DNA of 64,000 bases. Source: Teretinema zuelzerae (GTDB taxonomy: Bacteria > Spirochaetota > Spirochaetia > Treponematales > Treponemataceae). The position numbers were made by a program, and so were the translations under genes. The notes beneath the pieces were generated by a model, which saw nothing but the letters and a program-made list of their open reading frames with translations, did no database searches and was not told the origin of the DNA. This document shows, piece by piece, positions 32,816-41,886 of this stretch; within the stretch, counting starts at the first letter, position 1; each line of letters starts with the position of its first letter. The stretch lies in NCBI RefSeq assembly GCF_021021555.1, contig NZ_JAINWA010000003.1, positions 434,001-498,000 on the forward strand. The letters run 5' to 3'.

Positions 32816-34747
32816 TCAATCTTCCTTAAACAACCCTTCAATTACCTCGCCGTACAGTTCAGCCATAACATGGCGCTTGATCTCCTGTTTGGCGGAAAGC
32901 TCTTTCCCGAGTTCGAACGTTCTATCGAGAAGGGCGAAGCGTCCGATCCGCTCGAAGGGCCTGAATCCGTTTCGAGCGTTGATTCTGAGCGAGATTTCCT
33001 CGTTGATGAGCTCCCTGACCTCGGGCATCGCGGCAAGAGTGTCGCGGGCTATGTAGGGCACGGCGTTCGCTTTCAAATACTGCTCGACCGCCTTCGTATC
33101 GATCTGTATAAGGGCGCCGAGGAACTTTTTATCCTGTCCGACCACCATCGCGTGTTCGATGAATTCGCTTTCCCTGAGCTTCGCCTCGATGGGAACCGGC
33201 TCCACGTTTTCTCCGCCCATCAGCACGATGGTATCCTTGGCGCGTCCGCGGATCGCGAAATTGCCGTCATGCGTCCACACGCCGAGGTCTCCGGTATTGA
33301 ACCAGCCGTCCGCGTCCAGAACCTTCGCGGTAGCTTCGGGATTCCGGTAGTAGCCCTTCATCACCTGCTTTCCCCGGGCGAGAATCAAACCGCGCACGCC
33401 CGGCGGGCAGTCCCTGCCTGAGTCGTCTACGATGCGTATCTCGGTTCCCGGAAGGGGCGCGAGGGTCAGGCGCACCGGGCGGAAAAAGTTGCGGATCGCG
33501 ATGACCGGCGCCGTCTCAGTCAAACCGTAGCCGTTCAGCAGCGTGATGCCCGCCGCCGCGAAAAACTCGTCTATATCTGCAGGAAGGCTTCCGCCTCCTG
33601 AAATGCCCGCCTTGAACCTGCCGCCGAGCTTCGCCTTCACCTTCGAAAATACCAGGGCGTCTCCCAGCTTTTTCAACGGCCACAGAACTATCAGCGGCAC
33701 AATGGAAAGAAGCCGATCGAGAACGGCCGAACGTTTTTCGAATTGCGGCATGAGGCCCTTGTTCATGGCAGTCAAACGCGCATAAAAAGAACCGAAAGCG
33801 ACGAAGAAGAGGAAAATCGCAGCCTTCGCTCCGCCGTGCTCCGTCGCGTTTTTATACACTCCCGCCTTGATCGCTTCCCAGATTCGGGGAACAGAGGCCA
33901 TCCAGGTCGGCCGAACGAGCGCGAAATCGTGCAGCATGATCTTGCCGATAGGCTTCGAGTACGCGAGCGTGCTTGCCGAAATGAGCGCGATATACTGGAC
34001 GATGCGTTCAAAAACGTGCCACACCGGCAGAACCGAAAGGAAAATGTCGCCGGGACGGATATCGATCACCTGTGGAATAGCCTCGAGCTGGTGGCAGAAG
34101 TTCTGATGCGTCAGAGGAACTCCCTTGGGTTCTCCCGTAGTTCCCGACGTGAAAATAACAGTGGCTACATCGTCGGGTTCGACCTGCGAAAGGGATCGCT
34201 CCCAGAAGTCCTTATCCTCCGAACGATAGCTGACGCCCCTGTCGAGGATCGAGCGGTAACTCAGAATTTCTGTTTTTCGGCCTGGGGTTGCCCCGTCCGG
34301 CAGGGCGGACTGCGGATCGAGAACTATGACCCGCTCAAGCAGCGGAAGCGACTCGAGTATTCCAAGAACTTTCTCGGCCTGCTCGAGATTCTCCGCAAGC
34401 ACCGTTTTGCATTCTGCCCTTGAAAGTATGTACGACAATTCTATGGGAAGGGTATCGCGGCCTCTGGGCACATCGGCGGCGCGCAATCCCAACACTGCCA
34501 AATCGGCGACCAGCCATTCGCGACGGTTGTCGGAAACGAGACCGACGCGGTCCCCCGCCCCGATGCCCAGGGTATGAAGCCCCGCGGCGAAATCTCCCGC
34601 TTCCCCGTAGAGATCAAGGAAGGTGCTGGGCTTATACTGGCCCCAGGCATTCTTGGAAAGCTGGGCAATACCGTCGGGATGCTTCTCTGCTGTCTGTTTC
34701 AGAACCGCGGCGATTGTGCCGGGGCTGGACAATGTTTCGTTGTGCAT
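32816..34747 (-). CDS. Long-chain acyl-CoA synthetase (AMP-binding)
   Basis: 643 aa adenylate-forming enzyme of the FadD/ACSL type. TVIFTSGTTGEPKGVPLTH is the AMP-binding signature, followed by GGGSLPADIDEFFAAAGITLLNGYGLTETAP, WFNTGDLGVWTHDGNFAIRGRAKDTIVLMGGENVEPVPIE and the C-terminal lysine region. It activates fatty acids to acyl-CoA through acyl-AMP. A hydrophobic stretch (LLSIVPLIVLWPLKKLG) may associate with the membrane, as in ACSL enzymes. No SD; a good promoter ends 6 nt before ATG 34747. Confidence 0.92.
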   Translation of the reverse strand: MHNETLSSPGTIAAVLKQTAEKHPDGIAQLSKNAWGQYKPSTFLDLYGEAGDFAAGLHTLGIGAGDRVGLVSDNRREWLVADLAVLGLRAADVPRGRDTLPIELSYILSRAECKTVLAENLEQAEKVLGILESLPLLERVIVLDPQSALPDGATPGRKTEILSYRSILDRGVSYRSEDKDFWERSLSQVEPDDVATVIFTSGTTGEPKGVPLTHQNFCHQLEAIPQVIDIRPGDIFLSVLPVWHVFERIVQYIALISASTLAYSKPIGKIMLHDFALVRPTWMASVPRIWEAIKAGVYKNATEHGGAKAAIFLFFVAFGSFYARLTAMNKGLMPQFEKRSAVLDRLLSIVPLIVLWPLKKLGDALVFSKVKAKLGGRFKAGISGGGSLPADIDEFFAAAGITLLNGYGLTETAPVIAIRNFFRPVRLTLAPLPGTEIRIVDDSGRDCPPGVRGLILARGKQVMKGYYRNPEATAKVLDADGWFNTGDLGVWTHDGNFAIRGRAKDTIVLMGGENVEPVPIEAKLRESEFIEHAMVVGQDKKFLGALIQIDTKAVEQYLKANAVPYIARDTLAAMPEVRELINEEISLRINARNGFRPFERIGRFALLDRTFELGKELSAKQEIKRHVMAELYGEVIEGLFKED

Positions 34748-34753
34748 ACAATC

Positions 34754-34782
34754 ATTGTACGCTAGTACTTTTCAGGAATCAA
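34754..34782 (-). promoter_or_regulatory. Promoter of acyl-CoA synthetase (predicted leaderless)
   Basis: -35 TTGATT (34777-34782), 17 bp spacer, -10 TACAAT (34754-34759) on the minus strand. Six nt separate the -10 from ATG 34747 and there is no SD. Confidence 0.6.
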
Positions 34783-34830
34783 GCAAAATATAAGACATTT
34801 CGACACTATTCGCAATTTTGTCGCAATTAT

Positions 34831-35982
34831 TTACAACTCGATCGGACGGTGATTATCCGAAAGCCTGCGGGACAAATACTCGCGGTCAAGATCGAGGCGC
34901 TCGGCGAGCAGCCTGGTCTGGTCTGCCGAAAGCAGGTTCTGTTCCGCAAAAAGATATACGACGGCGCGCTCGGCGATGCAAGGAACGTTCAGCGCGTTCA
35001 AATGCTCGCGGGAGGGTTTCGGACCTTCGAGATATTGCTGGCGGAACGATTTATGAAGCTCGGATTTTTCCGGCTCGTACTTGATTGCGCGCAATTCCGC
35101 CTCGAGCCGGGAGAGGTCTCCGATGCTCGCCCGCTCGCCGAGCGGCTTCAGCGTGAAATACGTGTACTGCTTTCCGGGGAGATAATGATGCTGATCGCAT
35201 CTGGTGCAGTAATTCGGCTCCCTCGGATCGGTTTTTTCCCTGTCTCCCCCGACTATGATCAGCGGATCGAAAAAGAGGGCCGGGCATTCGACTCCGTCGA
35301 CCAGGTAATAACGGTAGGTGTTGTAGGCGCTTTCCAGGCATTCGGGATGCTCGCAGTAGGCCGAGAGGGGATAGATGTCCGTGGACGTTTCCATTAAAAG
35401 CCGCGCTGTTTCGTTGAACATCTCGCCGCGGAAATTAAGGAGAAGGGTCGGCATGACGAAGACAAGGCCGCGTTGTTCCGATTCCCGTTTCACCAGGTAC
35501 GCGAGCCGTTCGTCGTAGAAAGCCGCTTCGTCGATTATCCAGGTACCGACCTCCGGATGGGCGTGTATGGTCTGTTCAAGATCGAAGGAATTGCTGATGG
35601 TCGCTATGTTTTTCCCGCACCGTTCGTATCCTCCGCGATAGGCGAGAGCGTCCTCCGGATAATCGGCGAAGCGTTCCTTATCCAGAGAGTAGCGAACGAA
35701 AAACGTATTCCTGCGGTCGGCGTAGCCTATGCCGCTTTCAGGCTCGAACAGCTCTTTTTGATTGCCGCCGCCGCTGGTGAGCCAGGCGATGGCCAGACCC
35801 TTTCTGCGGGCGACAGCCGCGTCGCGCCACAGGCGGGCGGCGTATTCGGTCTTCCCGGAACCCATCGGTCCGATGACGAGGATGGTCCGGGAAGGTTCCA
35901 CGAAATCGAAGTGCGAATTCGCTTCGTGCACGGTTACGGAGGGAAATCCGAGACTTTTATATAATCCTGTATGAGTATCCAT
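34831..35982 (-). CDS. Enlarged thymidine-kinase-like (type II TK) P-loop protein
   Basis: 383 aa from ATG 35982 (a GTG two codons earlier is possible). Walker A VIGPMGSGKTEYAARLW (about 36-52), WIIDEAAFYDERL as the TK1 'DEAQFF' block, and MPTLLLNFRGEMFNETARLL as the 'G-L-D-x-D-F-R-G-x-P-F' block. A zinc-ribbon-like CEHPEC...CTRC with TYRYYLVDG and VGGDREKTDPREPNYC matches the TK lasso and zinc domain. Normal type II TKs have about 200 residues. Here there are large insertions between the P-loop and Walker B and a C-terminal helical extension of about 100 residues. Probably a nucleoside kinase, but substrate and activity are uncertain. Confidence 0.7.
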   Translation of the reverse strand: MDTHTGLYKSLGFPSVTVHEANSHFDFVEPSRTILVIGPMGSGKTEYAARLWRDAAVARRKGLAIAWLTSGGGNQKELFEPESGIGYADRRNTFFVRYSLDKERFADYPEDALAYRGGYERCGKNIATISNSFDLEQTIHAHPEVGTWIIDEAAFYDERLAYLVKRESEQRGLVFVMPTLLLNFRGEMFNETARLLMETSTDIYPLSAYCEHPECLESAYNTYRYYLVDGVECPALFFDPLIIVGGDREKTDPREPNYCTRCDQHHYLPGKQYTYFTLKPLGERASIGDLSRLEAELRAIKYEPEKSELHKSFRQQYLEGPKPSREHLNALNVPCIAERAVVYLFAEQNLLSADQTRLLAERLDLDREYLSRRLSDNHRPIEL

Positions 35983-35990
35983 AAGCACTC

Positions 35991-35996
35991 AGTATA
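35991..35996 (-). promoter_or_regulatory. -10-like element before the TK-like gene
   Basis: TATACT on the minus strand, 8 nt before ATG 35982; no SD and no clear -35. Confidence 0.35.
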
Positions 35997-36011
35997 TCAT
36001 ACAGTTCCGGT

Positions 36012-38609
36012 TTAGACCGCTGAAAAATCCAGTCCATGACCGTCTGCGCGGAGGTCCGCCCGTATCCTGGAGCCGTCGGGGAAGCGGCCTGAAAGAACCG
36101 CTTTGGCCAGAGGATTCTCCAATTCGCTCTGAATAGCCCGTTTTAACGGCCGCGCGCCGAAGAGCGGATCATAGCCGACCTCCGCGAGGTACTGCCGGGC
36201 AGCGTCGGTAATATCGAGGGTTAAACGCCTTCCTTCCAACCGGCGAGCGACGGAGGCGAGCTGTATATCGGCGATTTTAACGATATGATCGCGGCCCAGA
36301 CGGTTGAAGGTGAGGATTTCATCGATGCGGTTCAACAGCTCGGGACGGAAGCTCGCTTTCAGAATCTCCTGAATCTTCGGCTTCGCTTCGTCCATGGTCT
36401 TGGCGGTCAGAATATAGTCGGAGCCAAGATTGCTCGTCATGATGACGATGCAGTTCCTGAAGTCCACCACCCTGCCCTGTCCGTCCGTTAAGCGTCCGTC
36501 GTCCAGCAGCTGAAGGAGGACGTTGAATACGTCGGGATGAGCTTTTTCAATCTCGTCGAAGAGAACCACGCTGTACGGTCTTCTTCTGACGGCTTCCGTG
36601 AGCTGTCCGCCCTCCTCGTACCCGACGTAGCCGGGAGGAGCGCCGATGAGCCTGCTTACCGCGTGCTTTTCCATATATTCGCTCATATCGATCCGGGTAA
36701 GGGCTTTTTCATCGTTAAATAGAAAATCCGCCAGAGTTCGGGCGAGCTCGGTTTTTCCGACGCCGGTCGGACCGATGCACAGGAAACTTCCGAGCGGGCG
36801 GTTCATATCTGAAAGGCCGGCTTTGTTTCTGCGGATCGCGTCCGATACGGCGGTGACCGCTTCGTCCTGTCCCACGACCCGTTTAGCGAGTACGGATTCA
36901 AGCTCCAGATACTTTTGCATCTCGCTGGCGAGCATTTTAGCTACCGGAATTCCGGTCCATACCGACACGACGCGGGCGATATCCTCTTCCGACACCTCTT
37001 CCCGTAAAAGCTGGGTGCCGCCTGCGCTTCCCGCTTCCGCCGCCCGCGTGAGAGCCTCTCCTACTGCCGCTATTTTTTTCTCAAGCTCAGGAATCCGGCC
37101 GTATTTGATTTCTGCGGCCTTGTTCAAATCGCCTTCGCGGGTATATCGGGTTTCTTCTATTCTGAGCTGTTCAAGGGCTTCCTTGAGCTTGCGGGATTCG
37201 TCGATGCGGCTTTTTTCGTTCGTCCACTGCATCTTCATGGCGTCGCGGCGGGCGGAAAGTTCGGCAAATTCCTTCTCCAGCTTGGACAGCCGCTCAAGGG
37301 ACGCAGGATCCTTTTCCTTCGAAAGCGAGACCTTTTCAATAGTCAGCTGGAGAATCTTCCGTTCAACCTGATCAAGCTCGGTCGGCTGGCTTTCGATTTC
37401 CATCTTGAGCCGGCTCGCCGCTTCGTCTACCAGATCTATTGCCTTGTCCGGCAAAAAGCGGTTGGTGATGTAGCGGTTAGAAAGAGAGGCCGCGGCCACC
37501 AGCGCGTCGTCTCGTATGCGAACGCCGTGGTGAACCTCGTATTTTTCCTGCAAGCCGCGCAGGATCGCGATCGTATCCTCGACGCTCGGCTCCGGGCAAT
37601 ATACCTGCTGGAAACGGCGTTCAAGAGCCGCGTCCTTCTCGATGTATTTGCGGTATTCGTTCAAGGTGGTGGCGCCGATCGCCCGAAGCTCTCCGCGCGC
37701 GAGAGCGGGCTTAAGCAGATTGGACGCGTCCATCGATCCTTCGCTCGCTCCGGCTCCGACCAGTGTATGAAGTTCGTCGATAAAAAGTATGATGCTTCCG
37801 TTCGACTGCTGAACCTCGTGAATGACGGCCTTGAGCCGTTCTTCGAATTCTCCCCGAAATTTCGCTCCGGCTACCAGAGCCCCCAGATCGAGGGAAAGGA
37901 GGCGCTTCCCGGAAAGGCTTTCAGGAACGTCGCCGGAAACGATTCGCCGTGCGAGACCTTCTACAATGGCCGTCTTGCCGACTCCCGGCTCTCCGATCAA
38001 AACCGGGTTGTTTTTCGTTCTCCGCGAGAGAACCTGCATGACGCGCCTGATTTCCTCATCGCGTCCGATTACCGGATCGATTTTTTCCTGTTTGGCGAGC
38101 GCGGTGAGATCCCGGCAATATTTCTCCAAACTCTGAAAGGTCGCTTCCGGATCTTCGGTAGTTACGCGTTGGTTCCCGCGAATCTCCTTCAACGCTGAAA
38201 GGATGGCGTTGCGGTCTATCCGCTTGGAGCGCAGCAATTCGCCTGAGGAATCTTCAGCCTGGCTGAGCGCCATCAATATATGTTCGGTTGAAACGTAGTC
38301 GTCTTTGAGACTCGAAGCCTCGCTCTCCGCGCGGGCCAACACCTTGGCGGCGGATTGGGAAAAATGAAGCTGCGAGGATTCGCCTTTGACGCGAGGCTTG
38401 CGGTCGAGTCTGTCCAAAACCTCCGAACGAAGCGAATCCGGAGAAACGCCGATGCGTTCGATGAGAGGAGTTACAATTCCGTCTTCCTGTTCAAGAAGAG
38501 CGGCCAGGATATGATCGGTTTCCACCTGCGCATGATCTTCGCGCTGAGCAATGGAAGTCGCTTCCTGTACCGCTTCCCGGGTTTTTACCGTGCATTTATC
38601 AAAATTCAT
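36012..38609 (-). CDS. clpB: ClpB disaggregase
   Basis: 865 aa. An N-terminal Clp-N repeat domain (about 1-145) is followed by NBD1 with Walker A GEPGVGKT and [12 protein letters not shown]. The ClpB/Hsp104 coiled-coil middle domain (about 400-525) separates it from NBD2 with GPTGVGKTE and LFDEIEKAH. The middle domain and the absence of a ClpP-binding IGF loop identify ClpB, which works with DnaK to rescue aggregated proteins. No CIRCE element is visible upstream. A TATATT lies 6 nt before ATG 38609 and there is no SD. Confidence 0.97.
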   Translation of the reverse strand: MNFDKCTVKTREAVQEATSIAQREDHAQVETDHILAALLEQEDGIVTPLIERIGVSPDSLRSEVLDRLDRKPRVKGESSQLHFSQSAAKVLARAESEASSLKDDYVSTEHILMALSQAEDSSGELLRSKRIDRNAILSALKEIRGNQRVTTEDPEATFQSLEKYCRDLTALAKQEKIDPVIGRDEEIRRVMQVLSRRTKNNPVLIGEPGVGKTAIVEGLARRIVSGDVPESLSGKRLLSLDLGALVAGAKFRGEFEERLKAVIHEVQQSNGSIILFIDELHTLVGAGASEGSMDASNLLKPALARGELRAIGATTLNEYRKYIEKDAALERRFQQVYCPEPSVEDTIAILRGLQEKYEVHHGVRIRDDALVAAASLSNRYITNRFLPDKAIDLVDEAASRLKMEIESQPTELDQVERKILQLTIEKVSLSKEKDPASLERLSKLEKEFAELSARRDAMKMQWTNEKSRIDESRKLKEALEQLRIEETRYTREGDLNKAAEIKYGRIPELEKKIAAVGEALTRAAEAGSAGGTQLLREEVSEEDIARVVSVWTGIPVAKMLASEMQKYLELESVLAKRVVGQDEAVTAVSDAIRRNKAGLSDMNRPLGSFLCIGPTGVGKTELARTLADFLFNDEKALTRIDMSEYMEKHAVSRLIGAPPGYVGYEEGGQLTEAVRRRPYSVVLFDEIEKAHPDVFNVLLQLLDDGRLTDGQGRVVDFRNCIVIMTSNLGSDYILTAKTMDEAKPKIQEILKASFRPELLNRIDEILTFNRLGRDHIVKIADIQLASVARRLEGRRLTLDITDAARQYLAEVGYDPLFGARPLKRAIQSELENPLAKAVLSGRFPDGSRIRADLRADGHGLDFSAV

Positions 38610-38615
38610 ACTCTA

Positions 38616-38621
38616 AATATA
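38616..38621 (-). promoter_or_regulatory. -10-like element before clpB
   Basis: TATATT on the minus strand, 6 nt before ATG 38609, without SD; no convincing -35, so an alternative sigma factor cannot be excluded. Confidence 0.4.
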
Positions 38622-38650
38622 GCGATAAATGCCGTTAATCGTCCAGATTA

Positions 38651-38854
38651 TCAAAACTTCGGCAGGTTGTCTTGATCCTTGTCCTTCGGAAAGTTTTTAT
38701 CGATATATTCAAGACATTTGATCGCTACCTGCTGCGCATGCTCGTACCATATCCGGTAGAGCTCGTTTTCTATCACATTCGGATACGGAGCGCCCTGTAC
38801 GTCCGAGACAAGCTGTTTCATTATAACGTAACCTTCATGGTCCATTTTTTTCAT
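38651..38854 (-). CDS. Small protein of unknown function (67 aa)
   Basis: ATG 38854 with AGGAG 7 nt upstream. Charged and soluble: MKKMDHEGYVIMKQLVSDVQ, then YPNVIENELYRIWYEHAQQVAIKCLEYIDKNFPKDKD. No signal peptide or membrane segment. It sits between the M16C peptidase gene and clpB and is read in the clpB direction. I do not recognise the family. Confidence 0.65.
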   Translation of the reverse strand: MKKMDHEGYVIMKQLVSDVQGAPYPNVIENELYRIWYEHAQQVAIKCLEYIDKNFPKDKDQDNLPKF

Positions 38855-38886
38855 GATCACACTCCTGTTGTCCAAGTCCTATCCTA

Positions 38887-41886
38887 TTATATGGTATAGG
38901 CGCGCACATTTCCATAGAATTCCGATACCGAATCGCGCGGAAGCGCTTTTTTTCCCGCAAGGGCCACGACGCGGGCGGAAGACCAGCAATCAAGAAGCCT
39001 CGACGCGGCAAACGAAAGGCTTTCCGGTGTTACGCGCAAGATTCCCTCGATTTTCGCTTTTCTCACTTCGTCGGTGATTCCGTACAACGAGCGGATAAAA
39101 GCAGTGAAACCCTTGTCGGAAGGAGAACGCGGCTGGACTTCGCGGCTGTAGCAGCCGGTTATCGTCTTGGCAAGCTCGAGCGCGTCCACGCGTTCCGAAG
39201 CGGCCTGTTCGAGCGCCTCCCTGAAAACTTCGACAGAACGGAGAGGCTGAGGATCGCGGTAGGAACTGAAGGCGAAGACCCGCTCGACATAATCGGGGTA
39301 CGCGAAGGTTCCGTAAGCGCCGCCGGTCGTGCGGATCTTTTCCCACAGGGGGCCGCTCGCAAGCCAATGGCCGAGCACGATTTCCACCGGCTGGCCCGGA
39401 TCGCCGAACGGGAGGGCGGGAATAACGGCGGAAGCGAAGCCTACCTGAAGGGACGAGGAAAAAAGTTCGACGGAAGGGGCGCCGATGCGGGAGGCGTCAG
39501 GATTCGCCAGATCGAGGAATTCCGCGAAACGGTCCTTCCCGGACGGCGGAGTCGGCGAGGCAAACCCGGAGAGCTCTTTTGCGAGAATAGTTTTCACCTG
39601 CGCGAGTATCTCTTCGGTTCCGGTAGCGTTTACGATCATTCCTGCGCCCAAAAGCCGCGAGCGCATGTCGTCGAAGCGGGCGGCAAGGCGATTCATCGCT
39701 TTTGAGTCTCCCGCTCCGGCGGATATCTCCCGCACGAAGCGTATCTGCGCGAAACCGTTCCAAATTTCGTCCACGGCCTTGGTGCGGCTGAAATAACTGG
39801 CCGCGCGGCTCGACGCGTATTGATGTCCGGCGGGAGCCAGGGACGAATCGAGATCGTTCCGGTATTCGAGGAGGAGGTCTCCCAGGCGCTTGGCGTCCGA
39901 AAAATCGGCATCGCGCAAAAAGCGGATCGCCAGAGGCAGGGCGTCTTCCGCGAGCTCTGCGAGCATCTTCACCCTGACGACCATGAGGTCGCGTCCGCAG
40001 GCGTTCGGATCAAGGCCGGGCGTCGGCGCTGAGCCGGGAATAGAGGAGCTTGCGAAGAGCATCGCTCCGAGGCCTCCGGTGAGACGCGCCGAAAGGGCCG
40101 ACGTTTCTACCCATCCCAGTCCCGGCAAAGCCATGCCGGTGAGAGCCGAGGTGAAAAGCGGAAGGTACGGGTAATCTTCAGGTTCGAGCGCGTCCACAGG
40201 AAGGGCGATATCGACGTACGCAATGCCGTTCGTCGACTGCTCATGGCACAATAGAGGAACTTCGCCTGCCCGATCGACAATCGTCGGTATGCGGTCGGCA
40301 AGGGCGGGCAGATCCTCGGTTTCAAGATGGGGAATGCGCGCAAGATTTTCAGGGCTGTCGGTCTCTTTCTGCCAGGCGAAAAATTCTTTTTGAGCGATCC
40401 CGAGGCGCTCTTTCTTTTCGGGCGTCAGCGTCGATTCGAAAAGCCTGACGCGGGAGGCCAGGGATTCCTCGAGCCTCTTTTCGTACTGGGAGTCCGGATA
40501 CACGGTCACAAAACTGCGATGCGGATTCTGAAGGAACCAGGAACGCAGCAGATCCTGAATATACGAAGGATTGCCGGATAGCCGGCGCTTAATCTCCTCG
40601 AAGGCGGGAACATAGCGAAGGGTCGCCATGGGCGAAAGGCCGTGTATCCAGCCGCGCAGGGACCGGCGCATCAAAGTAAGGGCGAAGGGGCCGCCTGAAC
40701 GGCGAATCTCCCTATTGCTGAAATCGATGGACCGGACGGCAGTCTCGACTTCCTCAGGATCGATGCCGGACTCCGCCAAACCTCTGATCGTCTTGAAGAC
40801 AAGAGCCTCGAAGTCTTCCTTAACAGAGCGGTCTGCGCCTCGCAGTCCGATGGTGAAGCACAGATGTCGCATCTCGGTCTCCAATCCGGTGGAAGGCGCG
40901 AGATCCTCGCCGAGCCCGGACTCCATGATCGCGCGGCTCAGCGGCGCGCCGTCGTGGCCGAGAAGAATTTCCGAAACGAGATTCGCCTCCATGAGAGAAA
41001 CCACGTCGGTGGCGTCCGGAAGGAGCCAATTCAACATAAAGGTGACTTTATTCTTATCCTGCTCGGCGCCGGCGGGAGCGGGCACTTCCAGTTCGCGGGG
41101 AGAATCGAATTCCGGGACGGGTGCTATCAACTCGGGCTTTTGCGCCGGCGCGAAGCGATTGAGGAATCGGTCCTGAAGGAAGGCCAGCTGTTCTTCAGTA
41201 GAAATATTTCCGGAAAGAAAAACCCGGCAATTCACGGGATGATAGTATTTTTTGTGAAAGGCGCAAAACTGTTCGTAAGTCAGGGCGGGAATGTCGGCGG
41301 GGTCGCCGCCTGAATCATGCTCGTAGGGCGTGCCGGAAAGAAGGGAGCGCACGGACCAGTCTCCTGCGACCGAATCGAAGGAGGAGTAATTCCCGCGCAT
41401 TTCGTTGAATACGACTCCCTGTATCGAAACCGCGCCGTCTTCCGCGAATTCGAACCGATGGCCTTCCTGGCGGAACACCTTCTCGTCGAGCAAGGGAAAG
41501 AAGACCGCGTCGCCGTAGACGGACATGAGATTGAAGTAGTCCTTGCGCACCATCGAACTGGCGGGATACACGGTTTTATCGGGAAAGGTCATGGCATTGA
41601 GAAAGGTTTTAACGCTTTGCTTCGCCAGCACGAGGAAGGGATCCTTAAGGGGATATTGTTCGGAACCGCAGAGAACCGAATGTTCAAGGATATGAGCGAC
41701 TCCGGTCGAGTCTTCGGGGGGAGTCATGAACGCATAGGCGAACAGATTTTCCTCGTCGTCGGTAACGATATGAAACACCTCGAGGCCGGTGGCTATGTGG
41801 CGCGCGAAAACCCCGGTTCCCTTCATTTCGGGAATTTCGGAGATATCCAGAATTTCAAACCCGTGCATCAGCTGACCTTTAATCAT
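38887..41886 (-). CDS. M16C metallopeptidase (presequence protease/Cym1-like)
   Basis: 999 aa from ATG 41886. The inverted zinc motif HILEH (65-69) lies in GVAHILEHSVLCGSEQYPLKDPFLVLAKQSVKTFLNAMTFPDKTVYP, a stretch highly typical of PreP/Cym1. The distal Glu lies in GVVFNEMRGNYSS. A second M16-like half and the M16C-associated domain follow. The size is right for a single-chain, two-lobed clamshell protease that degrades short unstructured peptides. No signal peptide, so cytosolic. The start overlaps the FliG1-like stop (ATGA). Confidence 0.92.
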   Translation of the reverse strand: MIKGQLMHGFEILDISEIPEMKGTGVFARHIATGLEVFHIVTDDEENLFAYAFMTPPEDSTGVAHILEHSVLCGSEQYPLKDPFLVLAKQSVKTFLNAMTFPDKTVYPASSMVRKDYFNLMSVYGDAVFFPLLDEKVFRQEGHRFEFAEDGAVSIQGVVFNEMRGNYSSFDSVAGDWSVRSLLSGTPYEHDSGGDPADIPALTYEQFCAFHKKYYHPVNCRVFLSGNISTEEQLAFLQDRFLNRFAPAQKPELIAPVPEFDSPRELEVPAPAGAEQDKNKVTFMLNWLLPDATDVVSLMEANLVSEILLGHDGAPLSRAIMESGLGEDLAPSTGLETEMRHLCFTIGLRGADRSVKEDFEALVFKTIRGLAESGIDPEEVETAVRSIDFSNREIRRSGGPFALTLMRRSLRGWIHGLSPMATLRYVPAFEEIKRRLSGNPSYIQDLLRSWFLQNPHRSFVTVYPDSQYEKRLEESLASRVRLFESTLTPEKKERLGIAQKEFFAWQKETDSPENLARIPHLETEDLPALADRIPTIVDRAGEVPLLCHEQSTNGIAYVDIALPVDALEPEDYPYLPLFTSALTGMALPGLGWVETSALSARLTGGLGAMLFASSSIPGSAPTPGLDPNACGRDLMVVRVKMLAELAEDALPLAIRFLRDADFSDAKRLGDLLLEYRNDLDSSLAPAGHQYASSRAASYFSRTKAVDEIWNGFAQIRFVREISAGAGDSKAMNRLAARFDDMRSRLLGAGMIVNATGTEEILAQVKTILAKELSGFASPTPPSGKDRFAEFLDLANPDASRIGAPSVELFSSSLQVGFASAVIPALPFGDPGQPVEIVLGHWLASGPLWEKIRTTGGAYGTFAYPDYVERVFAFSSYRDPQPLRSVEVFREALEQAASERVDALELAKTITGCYSREVQPRSPSDKGFTAFIRSLYGITDEVRKAKIEGILRVTPESLSFAASRLLDCWSSARVVALAGKKALPRDSVSEFYGNVRAYTI

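Noticed and set aside
32511-33056. Plus-strand 181-codon frame across the arg leader region
   Set aside because: Overlaps the promoter and leader on the other strand and the 3' end of the acyl-CoA synthetase gene; no SD or domain.
38622-38650. CIRCE/HrcA operator expected before clpB
   Set aside because: No TTAGCACTC-N9-GAGTGCTAA-like inverted repeat could be seen.
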